Shown: positions 16,964 to 26,232, counted from the stretch's first letter. The stretch is DNA of 64,000 nucleotides from an uncultured Lachnospiraceae bacterium (GCA_947631955.1 CANRNJ010000001.1:496001-560000), one strand, 5' to 3'. Program-made: numbers and translations. The notes: generated by a model from the letters alone, not told the origin.

Positions 16964-18230
16964 CAGCATCATCCCCCTTTGCATCACCTTTAATACTAAG
17001 CAAGGAATTGATCAGCTCTGGATCAGGCAATGCTCCAAGAGCGCCTTTTCTATATTTTTCCATAACATCCGTCGTATCTCTCACTCCCTGCTGTGCAGTA
17101 AAATCGGCAAGTGAATATACATAGACGCCTTCTTCATCTTTGTGAACAAACCAAATCTGCTCCTTACGGAACATCCTCTTGCAATCCATAAGATTGATAT
17201 CGTGAACTGTAAATATCATTTGTGCATTCGTATTCAATTCATTATTAAACATTGCAGCAATTGCCCGTGTAAGCTTAAAATGAATACTGCTATCCAATTC
17301 ATCTACCACCAGAATCCTGCCCTGTTCAAGTGCTTCTATGACATAACCAGCGATAGCCGCAATCTTCTTTGTTCCTGTGGAATCAAATATCATACTTGGT
17401 ACATGGATGCCTTTATATGTGGAAACCAGTCTAATTTGATCCATAATATTTTCCGGAATATCAAGTACTTTCTCGTCCGGCTTTTCATCATCTTCATTCA
17501 TTTTCAGTGGTATTTTATCCATGTCCACATATTCAAAGTTATCCATATACAAGTCTGCATTTTTTATGAACTCAACAACCTTTTGCTGTAACTGATTCTT
17601 ATTCTTCATAAGTTCAATCGTATGCTGCATAGGTATGTTATTCATATTGATAACATCAATTTTCTCAGCAAATCCAACAAGAATCTGCTTCATCTCGCTG
17701 ATATGTTCAAATTTACTTGTATCTATTACATAACACAGCAAATTATTCTTCGATACCACCGGAATCATAGTCTGCACAGCTTCATCGATACATTCATACA
17801 ATTCGCTAACGGTATCCTTTTTCAACCAGAAAACTTCTTTTTCATTGTTATACTGATCTTTGAATATTTCAGAAAATGATTCGTATATATATTCTTCTTT
17901 TTCTGTATCATACTTAAAATCATAAGAAAACTTTCTTCCAGATGAAATAAATGTTATGCCCAACTCACATACATCACTTCCAGTAAATATATTGGGCATT
18001 AAGCCATTTCTCTTATTTAAAAGCACATTTTTTATTGCCCTGATGCACTTGATCAGACAGGTTTTTCCCGCATTGTTTGGACCATATATTCCTACCGTTT
18101 TAAGCACATTAAAATTGTTTTCTTTATGAACATTGGCTCCAAATTTCTTACTTCGCATATCTGCTTTCATTGAAAATGTAATGTCATCCTCAAATGCATA
18201 ACAGTTTTTTGCTCTTACCTCTATGATCAT
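16953..18230 (-). CDS. AAA15-family ATPase (AbiLi/RloA/AriA-like)
   Basis: A 425-residue ABC/SMC-type ATPase with Walker A GIYGPNNAGKTCLI (~48-61) and a long insert. Walker B follows (GRILVVDELDSSIH), then a His-switch-like TVHDIN and an acidic tail. The ATG has a GGAGGAATG site. In AbiL and PARIS such ATPases sense phage and hold or release the TOPRIM effector. The overlap with the TOPRIM gene supports a fixed complex. The third gene, a receiver, is not part of those described pairs as far as I know. Confidence 0.87.
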   Translation of the reverse strand: MIIEVRAKNCYAFEDDITFSMKADMRSKKFGANVHKENNFNVLKTVGIYGPNNAGKTCLIKCIRAIKNVLLNKRNGLMPNIFTGSDVCELGITFISSGRKFSYDFKYDTEKEEYIYESFSEIFKDQYNNEKEVFWLKKDTVSELYECIDEAVQTMIPVVSKNNLLCYVIDTSKFEHISEMKQILVGFAEKIDVINMNNIPMQHTIELMKNKNQLQQKVVEFIKNADLYMDNFEYVDMDKIPLKMNEDDEKPDEKVLDIPENIMDQIRLVSTYKGIHVPSMIFDSTGTKKIAAIAGYVIEALEQGRILVVDELDSSIHFKLTRAIAAMFNNELNTNAQMIFTVHDINLMDCKRMFRKEQIWFVHKDEEGVYVYSLADFTAQQGVRDTTDVMEKYRKGALGALPDPELINSLLSIKGDAKGDDADAQ

Positions 18231-18271
18231 GGCTCATTCCTCCAAATCATTTTTCTTCTTCCCTTATCATT

Positions 18272-18299
18272 ATTATAGCATGCATTATTTTTTATGCAA
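18272..18299 (-). promoter_or_regulatory. promoter of the ATPase-TOPRIM-receiver operon
   Basis: On the minus strand TTGCAT (18299-18294), a 16-bp spacer and TATAAT (18277-18272) precede the ATPase gene. The spacer is covered by an inverted repeat (GCATaaaaaataATGC) that could be an operator. Confidence 0.75.
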
Positions 18300-18350
18300 C
18301 TTTTTTTCATGAAAAATATTTGTTCTGAATTGATGATATCTCGCACAGTA

Positions 18351-18372
18351 AAAAGGCAGCCTGTCAGCTGCC
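18351..18372 (-). terminator. terminator after the ORF6N remnant
   Basis: GGCAGC-tgacag-GCTGCC hairpin followed on the minus strand by a short T-run. A second hairpin (AAACCCGT/ACGGGTTT) lies at 18477-18500. The rest of 18231-18596 shows no gene. Confidence 0.6.
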
Positions 18373-18596
18373 TATCTACATATTCACAACATTATAATTG
18401 TGCCACGGCCGTTGCACTTTTCTATTGCAAATTAAATTTCAGACACGTCCTTCCTTCGTCCTCGCCAGAAAATTCTAAACCCGTCGAGATCAACGGGTTT
18501 AATCCTTCTTACTACTACAATATATAAAACTCTGATTATGTACACTATATTCTGCCGTATTTTGTGCCTTTGCAGCTAATACGCTCATTTCCTTTT

Positions 18597-19324
18597 TCAT
18601 TCACTTAAGCTTGTAATCTCCGCACGCTGGATAAGGTCATTGATCACGCCCATATCCTCAATCCTATTGATCCCAAAACATTTTTTCCCGGCATCCTTTA
18701 TAGATGCCCCGATATGATATCCCTGCGTATGGTCTATGATCAAAAACCGGTCATGAAAAGCAGTTGTGCGTTTTACCTCCAGACCAGAGTACTGGGCATT
18801 AAAATTCTGGATGTCCTGTGAAGTTATCCTTGCATTCGGAAGCGTATAAATACAGATATCAACCTGCGGATTTTTTTTAGTCAGGATATTCAGAGTGGCT
18901 ACATCCACATATCCGTCTATCAGCACAATATGATCCTCCGCCTGCCTGCTCAAGTCTGTCATAAGGCTGAAGGCATCAAAAATCTGTCCATCAAAAAAGA
19001 TTTTCTGGTTATCCTGTTTATGGGATTCAATATAGTCAAAAACCTGCTCAAACCGCCGTTCCGTCTTTTCCTCCATAGCGATCTGGCGTATCTCCATTGC
19101 ATTCATCTTCTCATACAGCAAAGAGGCGTTTGACATATATTTTCGCATTTCAACAAAGGTATCCATGATCCGGATGCTCGCCTGAACAGCGACTTCACTC
19201 CGCAAAACAGAAGAAGCATCGCGATCCCCTGTTCCGTAAACGCAAAAGGCAGTTTTCTTCTGCCGCCATGAGTATTTTCATCCAAACTTGATGTCGCAGA
19301 TTGCGACTTCAAGTCTGCGAACAT
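18597..19324 (-). pseudogene. ORF6N-domain phage-type protein, frameshifted
   Basis: Two frames together give one protein. The upstream piece (GGRRKLPFAFTEQGIAML) has the ORF6N signature. After about 19200 the sequence continues in another frame (RSEVAVQASIRIMDTFVEM, LLYEKMNAMEIRQIAM). Loss of one base in the Ser-Ser codons after IAML explains the shift. The N-terminal part of the domain also has an in-frame stop upstream. The C-terminal 100 residues (HDRFLIIDHTQGYHIGASIK) resemble a phospholipase-D-like HxK segment. It is a relic of a phage or mobile element regulator. Confidence 0.8.
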
Positions 19325-19425
19325 GCGTTCTTTTCATATTTTAGCAAACTGATCCATATTTTGCAATACAGCAATTAAAACTTGTCAAAATCAGCATTTT
19401 GCAAATCTGTTTTTCCTAAGTAACG

Positions 19426-19968
19426 TCAGCAAAGTTGCCAAAATATAGAAAATAGGTAATTCATCATGGGACTTCTGATTGCCCTCCGAAGTGTCCCACA
19501 TCGGGAATGATTATGATAAGGATGATTGATATAATGCTTATGATAAGTCAGACAAAAATCCCGATCTTTCAACTCCACGCTGTGGATATACCAGACATGC
19601 CGAGTGTTGTTGCTAATCAAGGCCACATCATAGGCATACCAAATGCGGCTCTCCCGAATATCCAGCCGGTCCAACAGCGCCCGATTTGTTCCCTACGAAA
19701 TTTGCGCAATTTGTGCAACGACCCGTTGCACAATTTCATAGTCTGGCCAACACAGGGCGAATTTGCGCATATACTTAATATTTCTTGGGGAATCCAGACG
19801 CGTCAGGGAACGCTTCCTTCAAATCTTTGGCCATTCGATCAATAACTTCGGCTCCCCAACCCTCTTCTCAATAAACTGCATATAGCTATCGCTCATTTCA
19901 GATAAATTTGGAGCAACCGGAAACATGACTCCGTCTCTATTTTTCCCCATATGCTTTCTGTTATCCAT
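19426..19968 (-). pseudogene. DUF1016 (YhcG-like) nuclease N-terminal domain, decayed
   Basis: From an ATG at 19968 (MDNRKHMGKNRDG) the reading frame must be changed at least twice to recover the DUF1016 pattern. The recognisable pieces are SPRNIKYMRKFALCWPDYEI, VQRVVAQI and LLDRLDIRESRIWYAYDVAL. The C-terminal PDDEXK nuclease half is missing. Such proteins are common accessory genes in Clostridia. With the ORF6N relic this marks old mobile-element decay. Confidence 0.6.
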
Positions 19969-20085
19969 GCGTATTCACCACCTGTTTTTCACTCGCAACT
20001 CTAGAAAATCACTTCTCCAAAATTGAGTCTGGACATCCTTATCACGTTTTATTTTATCATGCTCTTTTATATTTTCAATATTGGT

Positions 20086-20256
20086 TTATGGTAAAAAGTA
20101 TTCTTTCTCATCCGGTAATAAGAAAGAATCTATATTCAATTCACATATATGTCTTGCTATCATCTCCGACAAAAAATCGGCAAACTTCTGTAGATCAGCG
20201 TCCTTGTCCGCCGCTTCCATGCGAGAAGGTAAGTTCGTATCTTTCTTCTGTTCCAC
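20086..20256 (-). CDS. small protein divergent from the XRE regulator
   Basis: A possible 56-residue protein starting at a GTG behind GGAGGGAG. It contains a helical stretch (LQKFADFLSEMIARHI) and an acidic tail. It is divergently transcribed from the XRE regulator 84 bp away, an arrangement common for regulator/partner pairs. The coding call rests on the ribosome site and the clean frame. I recognise no family. Confidence 0.4.
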   Translation of the reverse strand: MEQKKDTNLPSRMEAADKDADLQKFADFLSEMIARHICELNIDSFLLPDEKEYFLP

Positions 20257-20339
20257 ATAATGATCTCCCTCCTGCACTCTCGCTGTAAGATTCCGGTGTC
20301 TGTGTTATACTGAACAAAACCTGAAAGGACAGTATTGAA

Positions 20340-20807
20340 ATGGGATATGGAAAAAATCTGAAAAATCTGTTGGACGAGAAGGGCATGACCGTAAAAGAGT
20401 TGGCAAGAAAGACTGGAATTGCGCCTACCACGCTTTACTCTATTATCCAGCATGACGCCGCCATCCGCTTTGATACAGCGCTGCGTATTTCCAATATCCT
20501 TGATATCCCTATCAATTCCATCTGCAAAGACAACCCCTATGAGGACATGGGAACACTTCCCAAGCTGCCCTCAGATAAAGAGCGCCTGATGATCAACATG
20601 GAAAAGAAGGCTTACTTCTCCGACCGCACCTTAAAGATCATCAGGAATTTTGACTACACGGAGTTGCCGACTGTAGATCAACTGATCGCTGATTTTTATG
20701 TACTGGATGACGCAACAAGACGAGATTTGTTTGAATATATGGCAGTGCTGAAGAAAAATCACAGTGATGCAGAGAGAGCAAAGATCTTGAGGGGAATAAA
20801 ACCATAA
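20340..20807 (+). CDS. XRE-family transcriptional regulator
   Basis: A 155-residue protein with an N-terminal Cro/C1-type HTH (VKELARKTGIAPTTLYSIIQ, residues ~19-38) and a helical C-terminal region with no catalytic motif. An AAAGGACAG site precedes the ATG. It is convergent with the acyltransferase gene, with only six bases between the stops. Its targets are likely its own promoter region and the divergent small gene. Confidence 0.9.
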   Translation: MGYGKNLKNLLDEKGMTVKELARKTGIAPTTLYSIIQHDAAIRFDTALRISNILDIPINSICKDNPYEDMGTLPKLPSDKERLMINMEKKAYFSDRTLKIIRNFDYTELPTVDQLIADFYVLDDATRRDLFEYMAVLKKNHSDAERAKILRGIKP

Positions 20808-20813
20808 GATTTT

Positions 20814-21773
20814 CTAGTCTTTTTCAAACAGAAATGCCGTTTCTTTTTTCCATTTCAATTCCATAACCGGAGCAAAGGCATCCTGCGGTTTCACTACGTT
20901 CTTGGGAGAATAGGTCATGCTGTCTATGTAGTCCATGGTAAAATACGGCCATTCATGAAGCCTCTCCTCCACATACTGTTTCCACTCTCCTTCCCTGAGA
21001 CTGCTTCGTTCCCTGATCGGTCCATGTTCCCAGATCTCCCATTTAAGCGTTGCCAGAACATCCCGCAGCGCGGCTATCGCATCTGATTTTCCTTCCGTGG
21101 TCGGTTCATATTCTGCCACATGAAAATTTTTTCCGATATTGATAACAAAATGTTTCCCATACTGTTCTGCGGCTATCGGTATGATCACAGCGCCGCCTTT
21201 TCTGGCAACATCTATAATGCCCCAGTAACATGGCAGCACCGGCAGATTGGGCGACAGGTTCCATGTCCCTTCCGGAAAATACAGCAGATTCCCCTGATTC
21301 CTTAAATGTGCGATCATTTTCTTACTTGCCGCCCTCCTGTCCTCTTTTACCCGCTCGTTAAAATAGATCACACCGTTCATTGCCAGAAAGGGAGCATCAA
21401 CAATGCCCTGGATATGTTCAAAATCACCTGATAAAAGGTAATAGTGCTCCCTGATCGCCTCGCTCACTACTTCAATATCAAACTTCCCGACATGGGTAAC
21501 TGCAAAGATGCGCGGCAGCATGGTATGCTCTCTTTTATCTCCGATCACTTCATAACTGAACCCGCCCAGACGGTTTTTGATCCGGTATATATTTAAGATC
21601 ATGCCATGCAGGGCCTGTTTCTGCTTTAAGGTCAGTTTGTTGAGTAACCTGTTGTCTTCTTTCTCTCGCAGATCATAATATAAACGGAGAAACTGCTTTT
21701 CCCGCTCTGCATACTCGTCTACAGATAATGATTTATCAGATAGCTTTTTGAGTTCTTCAGCCAGAATGTTCAC
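20814..21773 (-). CDS. PlsC-like lysophospholipid acyltransferase
   Basis: The start is taken as a GTG at 21773 behind GGAGGAAC, giving 319 residues. Acyltransferase block I is THVGKFDIE (the HX4D catalytic pair) and block III is LLYFPEGTWNLS. An N-terminal helical region (~100 residues) replaces the usual membrane anchor. It probably transfers acyl groups to a glycerol phosphate or another acceptor at the membrane. An adenylate-forming ligase lies two genes upstream on the same strand, which could supply activated acyl groups. The true substrate is unknown. Confidence 0.82.
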   Translation of the reverse strand: MNILAEELKKLSDKSLSVDEYAEREKQFLRLYYDLREKEDNRLLNKLTLKQKQALHGMILNIYRIKNRLGGFSYEVIGDKREHTMLPRIFAVTHVGKFDIEVVSEAIREHYYLLSGDFEHIQGIVDAPFLAMNGVIYFNERVKEDRRAASKKMIAHLRNQGNLLYFPEGTWNLSPNLPVLPCYWGIIDVARKGGAVIIPIAAEQYGKHFVINIGKNFHVAEYEPTTEGKSDAIAALRDVLATLKWEIWEHGPIRERSSLREGEWKQYVEERLHEWPYFTMDYIDSMTYSPKNVVKPQDAFAPVMELKWKKETAFLFEKD

Positions 21774-21819
21774 TTTTGTTCCTCCGGATTTGATGTATGG
21801 AATTTGTAGCAGCTTACTT

Positions 21820-22755
21820 TTAGTTATAAATTTCGGCATCAAATATGAAACAATTATTGTCTCCTACCGCATTATATTCTATTGTCAGCAGCAAACAATT
21901 ATTGATCGGAACATCCATTACTTCAAATGCTTCTGTCGTTCTTGTTAAAGCAGGTGATGTATAGACCACCTCATCATCCGCTTTAATTGTTAATGTGCCT
22001 GTTTTATCCATAGATGCGTCTTCGCTGATTGCTAACTTGAACTTCATCAGCGAATATTCCCGATTTAAATTATAGGTAATATAACTATGGCTTGACGGAA
22101 AATACAAGACATTGCTATACATATTGCCGTAGGAATCTGTTCCATTGTCATATGAACTTACATATTCTGTGTCAAACTCCCACTGATCCAATAGATTGGC
22201 TTTGCTCTTAATGATTTTCCCAATATACATTACATTATCCTGAAGAGAAATATTCATATTGTCCTGCACAATGCTATCTATAAAATCGTCGGAATAATAG
22301 GTTCTATTATTGATAATCACACTGGAATCCATCGTATTGATCGGGATTACATCACCTTCAATAGCTAAACCAACATTCTTAAACTGCATATTAGGGATAT
22401 TTGCTAACTGTTGTTCTAATTCTTTTATCCTGTCATTAGCCACTTCCAAATCATTCAAATTTTTACTGATCTGATCTGTATATGTCTTTTTTTCTTGTTT
22501 GAGTTGTATATATTCATCCACCATGTCTCGTATATCATTAACCGTTACCTCATTCCCGTCACCAATTACACTTATCACATCCCCGAATATATGTTCAAAT
22601 TCAGCTTGAACATTATGTTCTCCCTCACTGATACCCTGTGCCTTTCCCACATTTAAACTAATAATTGCTGAAATAATAGTTGCTATTGCGCCAATCAAAG
22701 CAACTATAATAGCAGTTTTATTTATAGGTTTTCCAGCTTTTGTTCTTTCACTCAT
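21820..22755 (-). CDS. membrane-anchored coiled-coil protein with NPCBM-like domain
   Basis: A 311-residue protein with one N-terminal membrane segment (AIIVALIGAIATIISAII, ~15-33) and a coiled coil (~80-125). The C-terminal beta-rich domain (~190-310) is of the NPCBM type (SYITYNLNREYSLMKFKLA, then ALTRTTEAFEVMDVPI, LLLTIEY). It most likely faces outward and binds a glycan or envelope ligand. It has a CGGAGGAAA site and is followed by the acyltransferase on the same strand. Confidence 0.75.
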   Translation of the reverse strand: MSERTKAGKPINKTAIIVALIGAIATIISAIISLNVGKAQGISEGEHNVQAEFEHIFGDVISVIGDGNEVTVNDIRDMVDEYIQLKQEKKTYTDQISKNLNDLEVANDRIKELEQQLANIPNMQFKNVGLAIEGDVIPINTMDSSVIINNRTYYSDDFIDSIVQDNMNISLQDNVMYIGKIIKSKANLLDQWEFDTEYVSSYDNGTDSYGNMYSNVLYFPSSHSYITYNLNREYSLMKFKLAISEDASMDKTGTLTIKADDEVVYTSPALTRTTEAFEVMDVPINNCLLLTIEYNAVGDNNCFIFDAEIYN

Positions 22756-22832
22756 TTACAGTTTCCTCCGTTAGTCAAAAAACATCAAGATATCAACTAT
22801 CCTCTAAGGCTTTATTTTCGTATTCTTCCGTC

Positions 22833-22896
22833 GGTATGCGCCATTGTTCAGCATATATTACAGAGGTATGCGCCGTTGTTCACCATATATTACAGA
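22833..22896. repeat. 32-bp tandem duplication at a gene end
   Basis: The units 22833-22864 and 22865-22896 both read GGTATGCGCC, then TTGTTCA, then CATATATTACAGA, with two mismatches. Because 32 is not a multiple of three, the extra copy shifts the frame of the overlapping gene and makes a stop at 22858. Confidence 0.9.
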
Positions 22897-23391
22897 TAAA
22901 TCTTTTTCCTTTACATGTTTTTTCCCATACATATCTATATATTCTAACTTCAGGATATATTTTTTTAGTTCTTTCCGCAGTTTTTCGTACTCACCCTTCA
23001 CCGCTAAATCTATGACTTTTTCTTCATCTTTCTTTTCTAATAATGTTAAGCCATCCTTGGGCGCAATGCTTCTTCCAATAATATCTACGCTGTAATAGGT
23101 CAGCGCAATATCTTCCGAAATGCAAGAAGAAAAATTATAATACTGCACATTACTGTCCTTCCCGCATATCAAGAATGATTTTATCGTCATAGCTCCCATT
23201 CCATTATTTTTAATTCTTATGGTAATGTTTTGAGCGCAGTCAACACAGTTAATATTACAATAGGGATTATTAGTTTTCTTATGAATTATATTCTGCCTTA
23301 TTGCTATACATATGGCTATAATAGCAGCTATCGCCAGAATAACATTCGTAAAAGCCATCACAAGATCAGGGGTAATTTGAATTGTTTGCAT
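22858..23391 (-). CDS. small membrane protein of unknown function, truncated by a duplication
   Basis: A 177-residue protein with one N-terminal membrane segment (VMAFTNVILAIAAIIAICIA) and a cytoplasmic beta-rich part carrying three Cys (PYCNINCVDCAQ). The frame ends inside a 32-bp tandem duplication. Without the extra copy it would read on through RIPTEEYENKALEDS to a stop some 15 codons later. The original protein was therefore slightly longer. I recognise no family. It lies upstream of, and may be cotranscribed with, the NPCBM-like gene. Confidence 0.7.
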   Translation of the reverse strand: MQTIQITPDLVMAFTNVILAIAAIIAICIAIRQNIIHKKTNNPYCNINCVDCAQNITIRIKNNGMGAMTIKSFLICGKDSNVQYYNFSSCISEDIALTYYSVDIIGRSIAPKDGLTLLEKKDEEKVIDLAVKGEYEKLRKELKKYILKLEYIDMYGKKHVKEKDLSVIYGEQRRIPL

Positions 23392-23602
23392 AATAATCGC
23401 CTCTTTCGTATTTAAGAAACTGTGTGATTGGTTACCACAATGTTTATGTATTTGTAATTCCTGCTCTCACCTCCTACTGGATTAAAATCATTCACGCACT
23501 AATCTTTTGTCACGACAAAATTGCTGATACAAAGGCTTCTTCTGTATAATATTAACTGTGGTTTGCCAATTGACAGGTATCTGGTAAGTTCTTGATCCAT
23601 TT

Positions 23603-25336
23603 TCAGTCCTTCTTGTCAAATTCCCTCTTTTGCGCCATTTGTTCTAACGTGAGATAATCCACTTTGCCAACCTTTGTCAAAGGGAATTTATCCATAAAGA
23701 TGTATTTAACAGGTCTATATCCTTCCTGCAAATTTTTCTCGGCAAAGGCTTTGAGCTTAGTCTCCAGGTTTTCATCATGAGAGTAAGTCTTATTTAATAT
23801 AATAAACGCTACTGGTTTCTGACACGTCTCTTTATCAGCTATTGGCACAACAGCACAATTATCAACATAAGGGTGTTCCAGTAGTATCTTTTCTATATCA
23901 AGGCTGAATACCTTTTTTTGCAATCCATTGGCAATGTATAACATATATCTTTTTAATCTGCCGTTGATATATACAAATCCATTTTCTGTTACATAGCCTA
24001 AATCTCCTGAATGTATCCATAACATTCCGTCTTCATGCTTTCTGATAATATGATTTGTCTCTTTCGGATTATTGACATATCCAAGCATCATGGACGGTGT
24101 TTGAATACAGATTTCTCCTCTTTCGCCATACGGAAGTTCCTGTCCTGTCTCTGTATCAAATGCTGCCACCACATTCTTAACAAGCGGGATTCCTACACTA
24201 CCAAACTCGTGTGCATACTGAAAACTAACCGTACCAGATGCCCCAACTTCCGTCATACCGTATCCATTCATAAGCAAATAGGGACTGCCGTGCTTTTGCA
24301 GATAATCGTTTATCTTTGTTTCCGCTGCCGCATGTAATATGTCGCCGCCCGTAATCGGAGCAATCAGATTAGATAAATCTAAATCTTCATTAGCATCAGC
24401 AAATGCTTCCCAATAAGCCGGGCCGTACATAATATGATTCGGTTTGAACTTCTTATAAAAATCCGCAATAGATTCTGTCATTGGTATTCTGACAATCAAA
24501 GTCATACCAACTGTGAGAGGTATCATCATGGAACAGGTTACCCCATAAGCAATAAATAAAGGCAAAACCTGCATCCATGTACTCTCACGCCGCAATTCTT
24601 TCTCACAGATAACATATTGCTGTGCTGCTGCAATAATTCCCCTATTACTAAGCATCGCACCTTTAGAACCTCCGGTAGTTCCGCCAGTGTAGGTAATAAC
24701 CGCCGGCGCATCTGCGTCGTGACATATCTTTTTACTTTCTCTTTTATTTTGGAAAAATTTCTTCCATGTAATAAACCGTGAATCTTCCGGCACAGGCATC
24801 GGCTTGACTCCGTTCAATAGCCTTGCACCGATACGGTTTGTAAAGGACATGGAATCCGTGCTTCCTGCAATAATTATCTTTTCAAGCTGTACTTCATCGG
24901 CTATCTCTCTAAATTTATCCTGAAACAAATCAAGTGTAAACACAACTTTTGATTTTGTATCCAGAATATATTTCTTCATTTCTTCACAGGTACTAGAGCC
25001 ATATACCATGTTTGCTACCGCACCAATCTTGTTGAGTGCAAAGATTAAATATATCGTTTCGGGGGAATTTATCATGCAGACAGTCACAATATCTCCCTTT
25101 TGTATGCCAGTGTCTTCAAGAGTTCCCGCCATATACGAGATTGTTTGAAACATTTTCCTATAGCTGATTTTTGTTCCATAGTAAATCAAAGCGATTCTAT
25201 CAAGATTATCTTGATTATTATGAAAGACATGTTCATACATTGTACATTCCGGCAGCGGTGCGTCAATCATCTCCTGGCTATAGTATTTCAACCAAGGCTT
25301 ATCAATTGACGGATATCCCATAAGTTCTTGACTCAT
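23603..25336 (-). CDS. adenylate-forming acyl-CoA/acyl ligase
   Basis: A 577-residue class I adenylate-forming enzyme. The phosphate loop is ITYTGGTTGGSKGAMLS (~215-231), followed by NGYGMTEVGASG (A5), WIHSGDLGYVTENGFVYING (A7-A8) and a C-terminal Lys region (PLTKVGKVDYLTLE). It activates a carboxylic acid with ATP for transfer to CoA or a carrier. No carrier-protein gene is adjacent. The downstream PlsC-like acyltransferase suggests a lipid-modifying set. The substrate cannot be read from the sequence. Confidence 0.88.
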   Translation of the reverse strand: MSQELMGYPSIDKPWLKYYSQEMIDAPLPECTMYEHVFHNNQDNLDRIALIYYGTKISYRKMFQTISYMAGTLEDTGIQKGDIVTVCMINSPETIYLIFALNKIGAVANMVYGSSTCEEMKKYILDTKSKVVFTLDLFQDKFREIADEVQLEKIIIAGSTDSMSFTNRIGARLLNGVKPMPVPEDSRFITWKKFFQNKRESKKICHDADAPAVITYTGGTTGGSKGAMLSNRGIIAAAQQYVICEKELRRESTWMQVLPLFIAYGVTCSMMIPLTVGMTLIVRIPMTESIADFYKKFKPNHIMYGPAYWEAFADANEDLDLSNLIAPITGGDILHAAAETKINDYLQKHGSPYLLMNGYGMTEVGASGTVSFQYAHEFGSVGIPLVKNVVAAFDTETGQELPYGERGEICIQTPSMMLGYVNNPKETNHIIRKHEDGMLWIHSGDLGYVTENGFVYINGRLKRYMLYIANGLQKKVFSLDIEKILLEHPYVDNCAVVPIADKETCQKPVAFIILNKTYSHDENLETKLKAFAEKNLQEGYRPVKYIFMDKFPLTKVGKVDYLTLEQMAQKREFDKKD

Positions 25337-25460
25337 CTTCTATTTCCTCCCAGTGTTTCACAAAGTAGACTTTTTGACACACATCAGATATAATGTTTTT
25401 ATAAGAAATTATGTATATTTTTATTGAATAAAGAGGCAATTTGCGTTTGTTTCATTTTGT

Positions 25461-26081
25461 CTACAATCTGAAACTATTTTTTTCATTATTTTCTTTTTCT
25501 TTACATCTTCGGTAAAAAGTACTGTAATTCATGCCAAGCGCCTCAGCCGCTTTTCGCACAGATATCTTACGTTCTTTCCACAAAGCATAACAGGTTTCAA
25601 ATCCATCCGGCGTATCCAACCTCCGGCAGCCAAACCGCACGCCTTTCAGCTTTGCCGCTGCGATTCCTTCCGCCTGTCGCTGCTTGATAAATGCCCGCTC
25701 CGTTTCCGCCACATAAGCGAGGATCTGAAGCACCAGATCTGCAATAAACACGCCTGTCAGATCTTCCTGCGCACCGCCCGTATTGAGAAGCGGCATATCA
25801 AGCACCCGAATCTCTGCACCGATCTCTTTGGTTATCGTCCTCCACTGTTCCAGTATCTCGCCGTAATTCCTGCCCAACCGGTCAATGCTCTTAACGATAA
25901 AAACATCTCCTTTTTGCAGTTTTCGCAACAGTTTATGATACTGCGGCCTTGCAAAATCCTTGCCTGACATCCTGTCCAGATAGATATTGCTCTTTTTGAT
26001 CTTCTGCTCTCGCATTGCCAGCAGCTGCCTGTCCGGATTCTGGTCTTTGGATGAAACCCTGATATATCCGTATCGTTCCAT
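25461..26081 (-). CDS. serine recombinase of the resolvase/invertase family
   Basis: The start is the ATG at 26081 (MERYGYIRVSSKDQN) behind GGAGGC, giving 206 residues. The catalytic Ser is in YIRVSSKDQNPDRQ (residue ~10). The conserved SIDRLGRNYGEI and a C-terminal HTH (SVRKAAEALGMNYSTFYRRC) follow. Its size fits a resolvase or DNA invertase, not a large serine integrase. No other transposition gene is adjacent, so it may be a remnant of a transposon or act on nearby invertible DNA. Confidence 0.93.
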   Translation of the reverse strand: MERYGYIRVSSKDQNPDRQLLAMREQKIKKSNIYLDRMSGKDFARPQYHKLLRKLQKGDVFIVKSIDRLGRNYGEILEQWRTITKEIGAEIRVLDMPLLNTGGAQEDLTGVFIADLVLQILAYVAETERAFIKQRQAEGIAAAKLKGVRFGCRRLDTPDGFETCYALWKERKISVRKAAEALGMNYSTFYRRCKEKENNEKNSFRL

Positions 26082-26167
26082 AATGGTCTGCCTCCTTATA
26101 CATAACGTTCTTTTATTATAAGCAGCAGACAAAAGAACAAACCGCAAACCTCCCGCCTCGAAATATT

Positions 26168-26232
26168 ATGTACTTAAAATAAGTCCATATAAAACATAAT
26201 AGCATAAAATGTACTTAAAATATACTTAAATC
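26168..26232. promoter_or_regulatory. repeated TACTTAAAAT boxes, possible operator
   Basis: GTACTTAAAATAAG, GTACTTAAAATATA and TACTTAAAT occur within 65 bp in the gap between the serine recombinase and the ribbon-helix-helix gene. Short direct repeats of this type are typical Arc-family operators. This is an inference from position and repetition. Confidence 0.5.

Noticed and set aside
16334..18230. Calling the ATPase-TOPRIM pair a canonical PARIS system
   Set aside because: The TOPRIM protein is only 209 residues and looks closer to RloB/AbiLii than to the larger DUF4435 AriB. The receiver gene is also extra. I kept the broader label.
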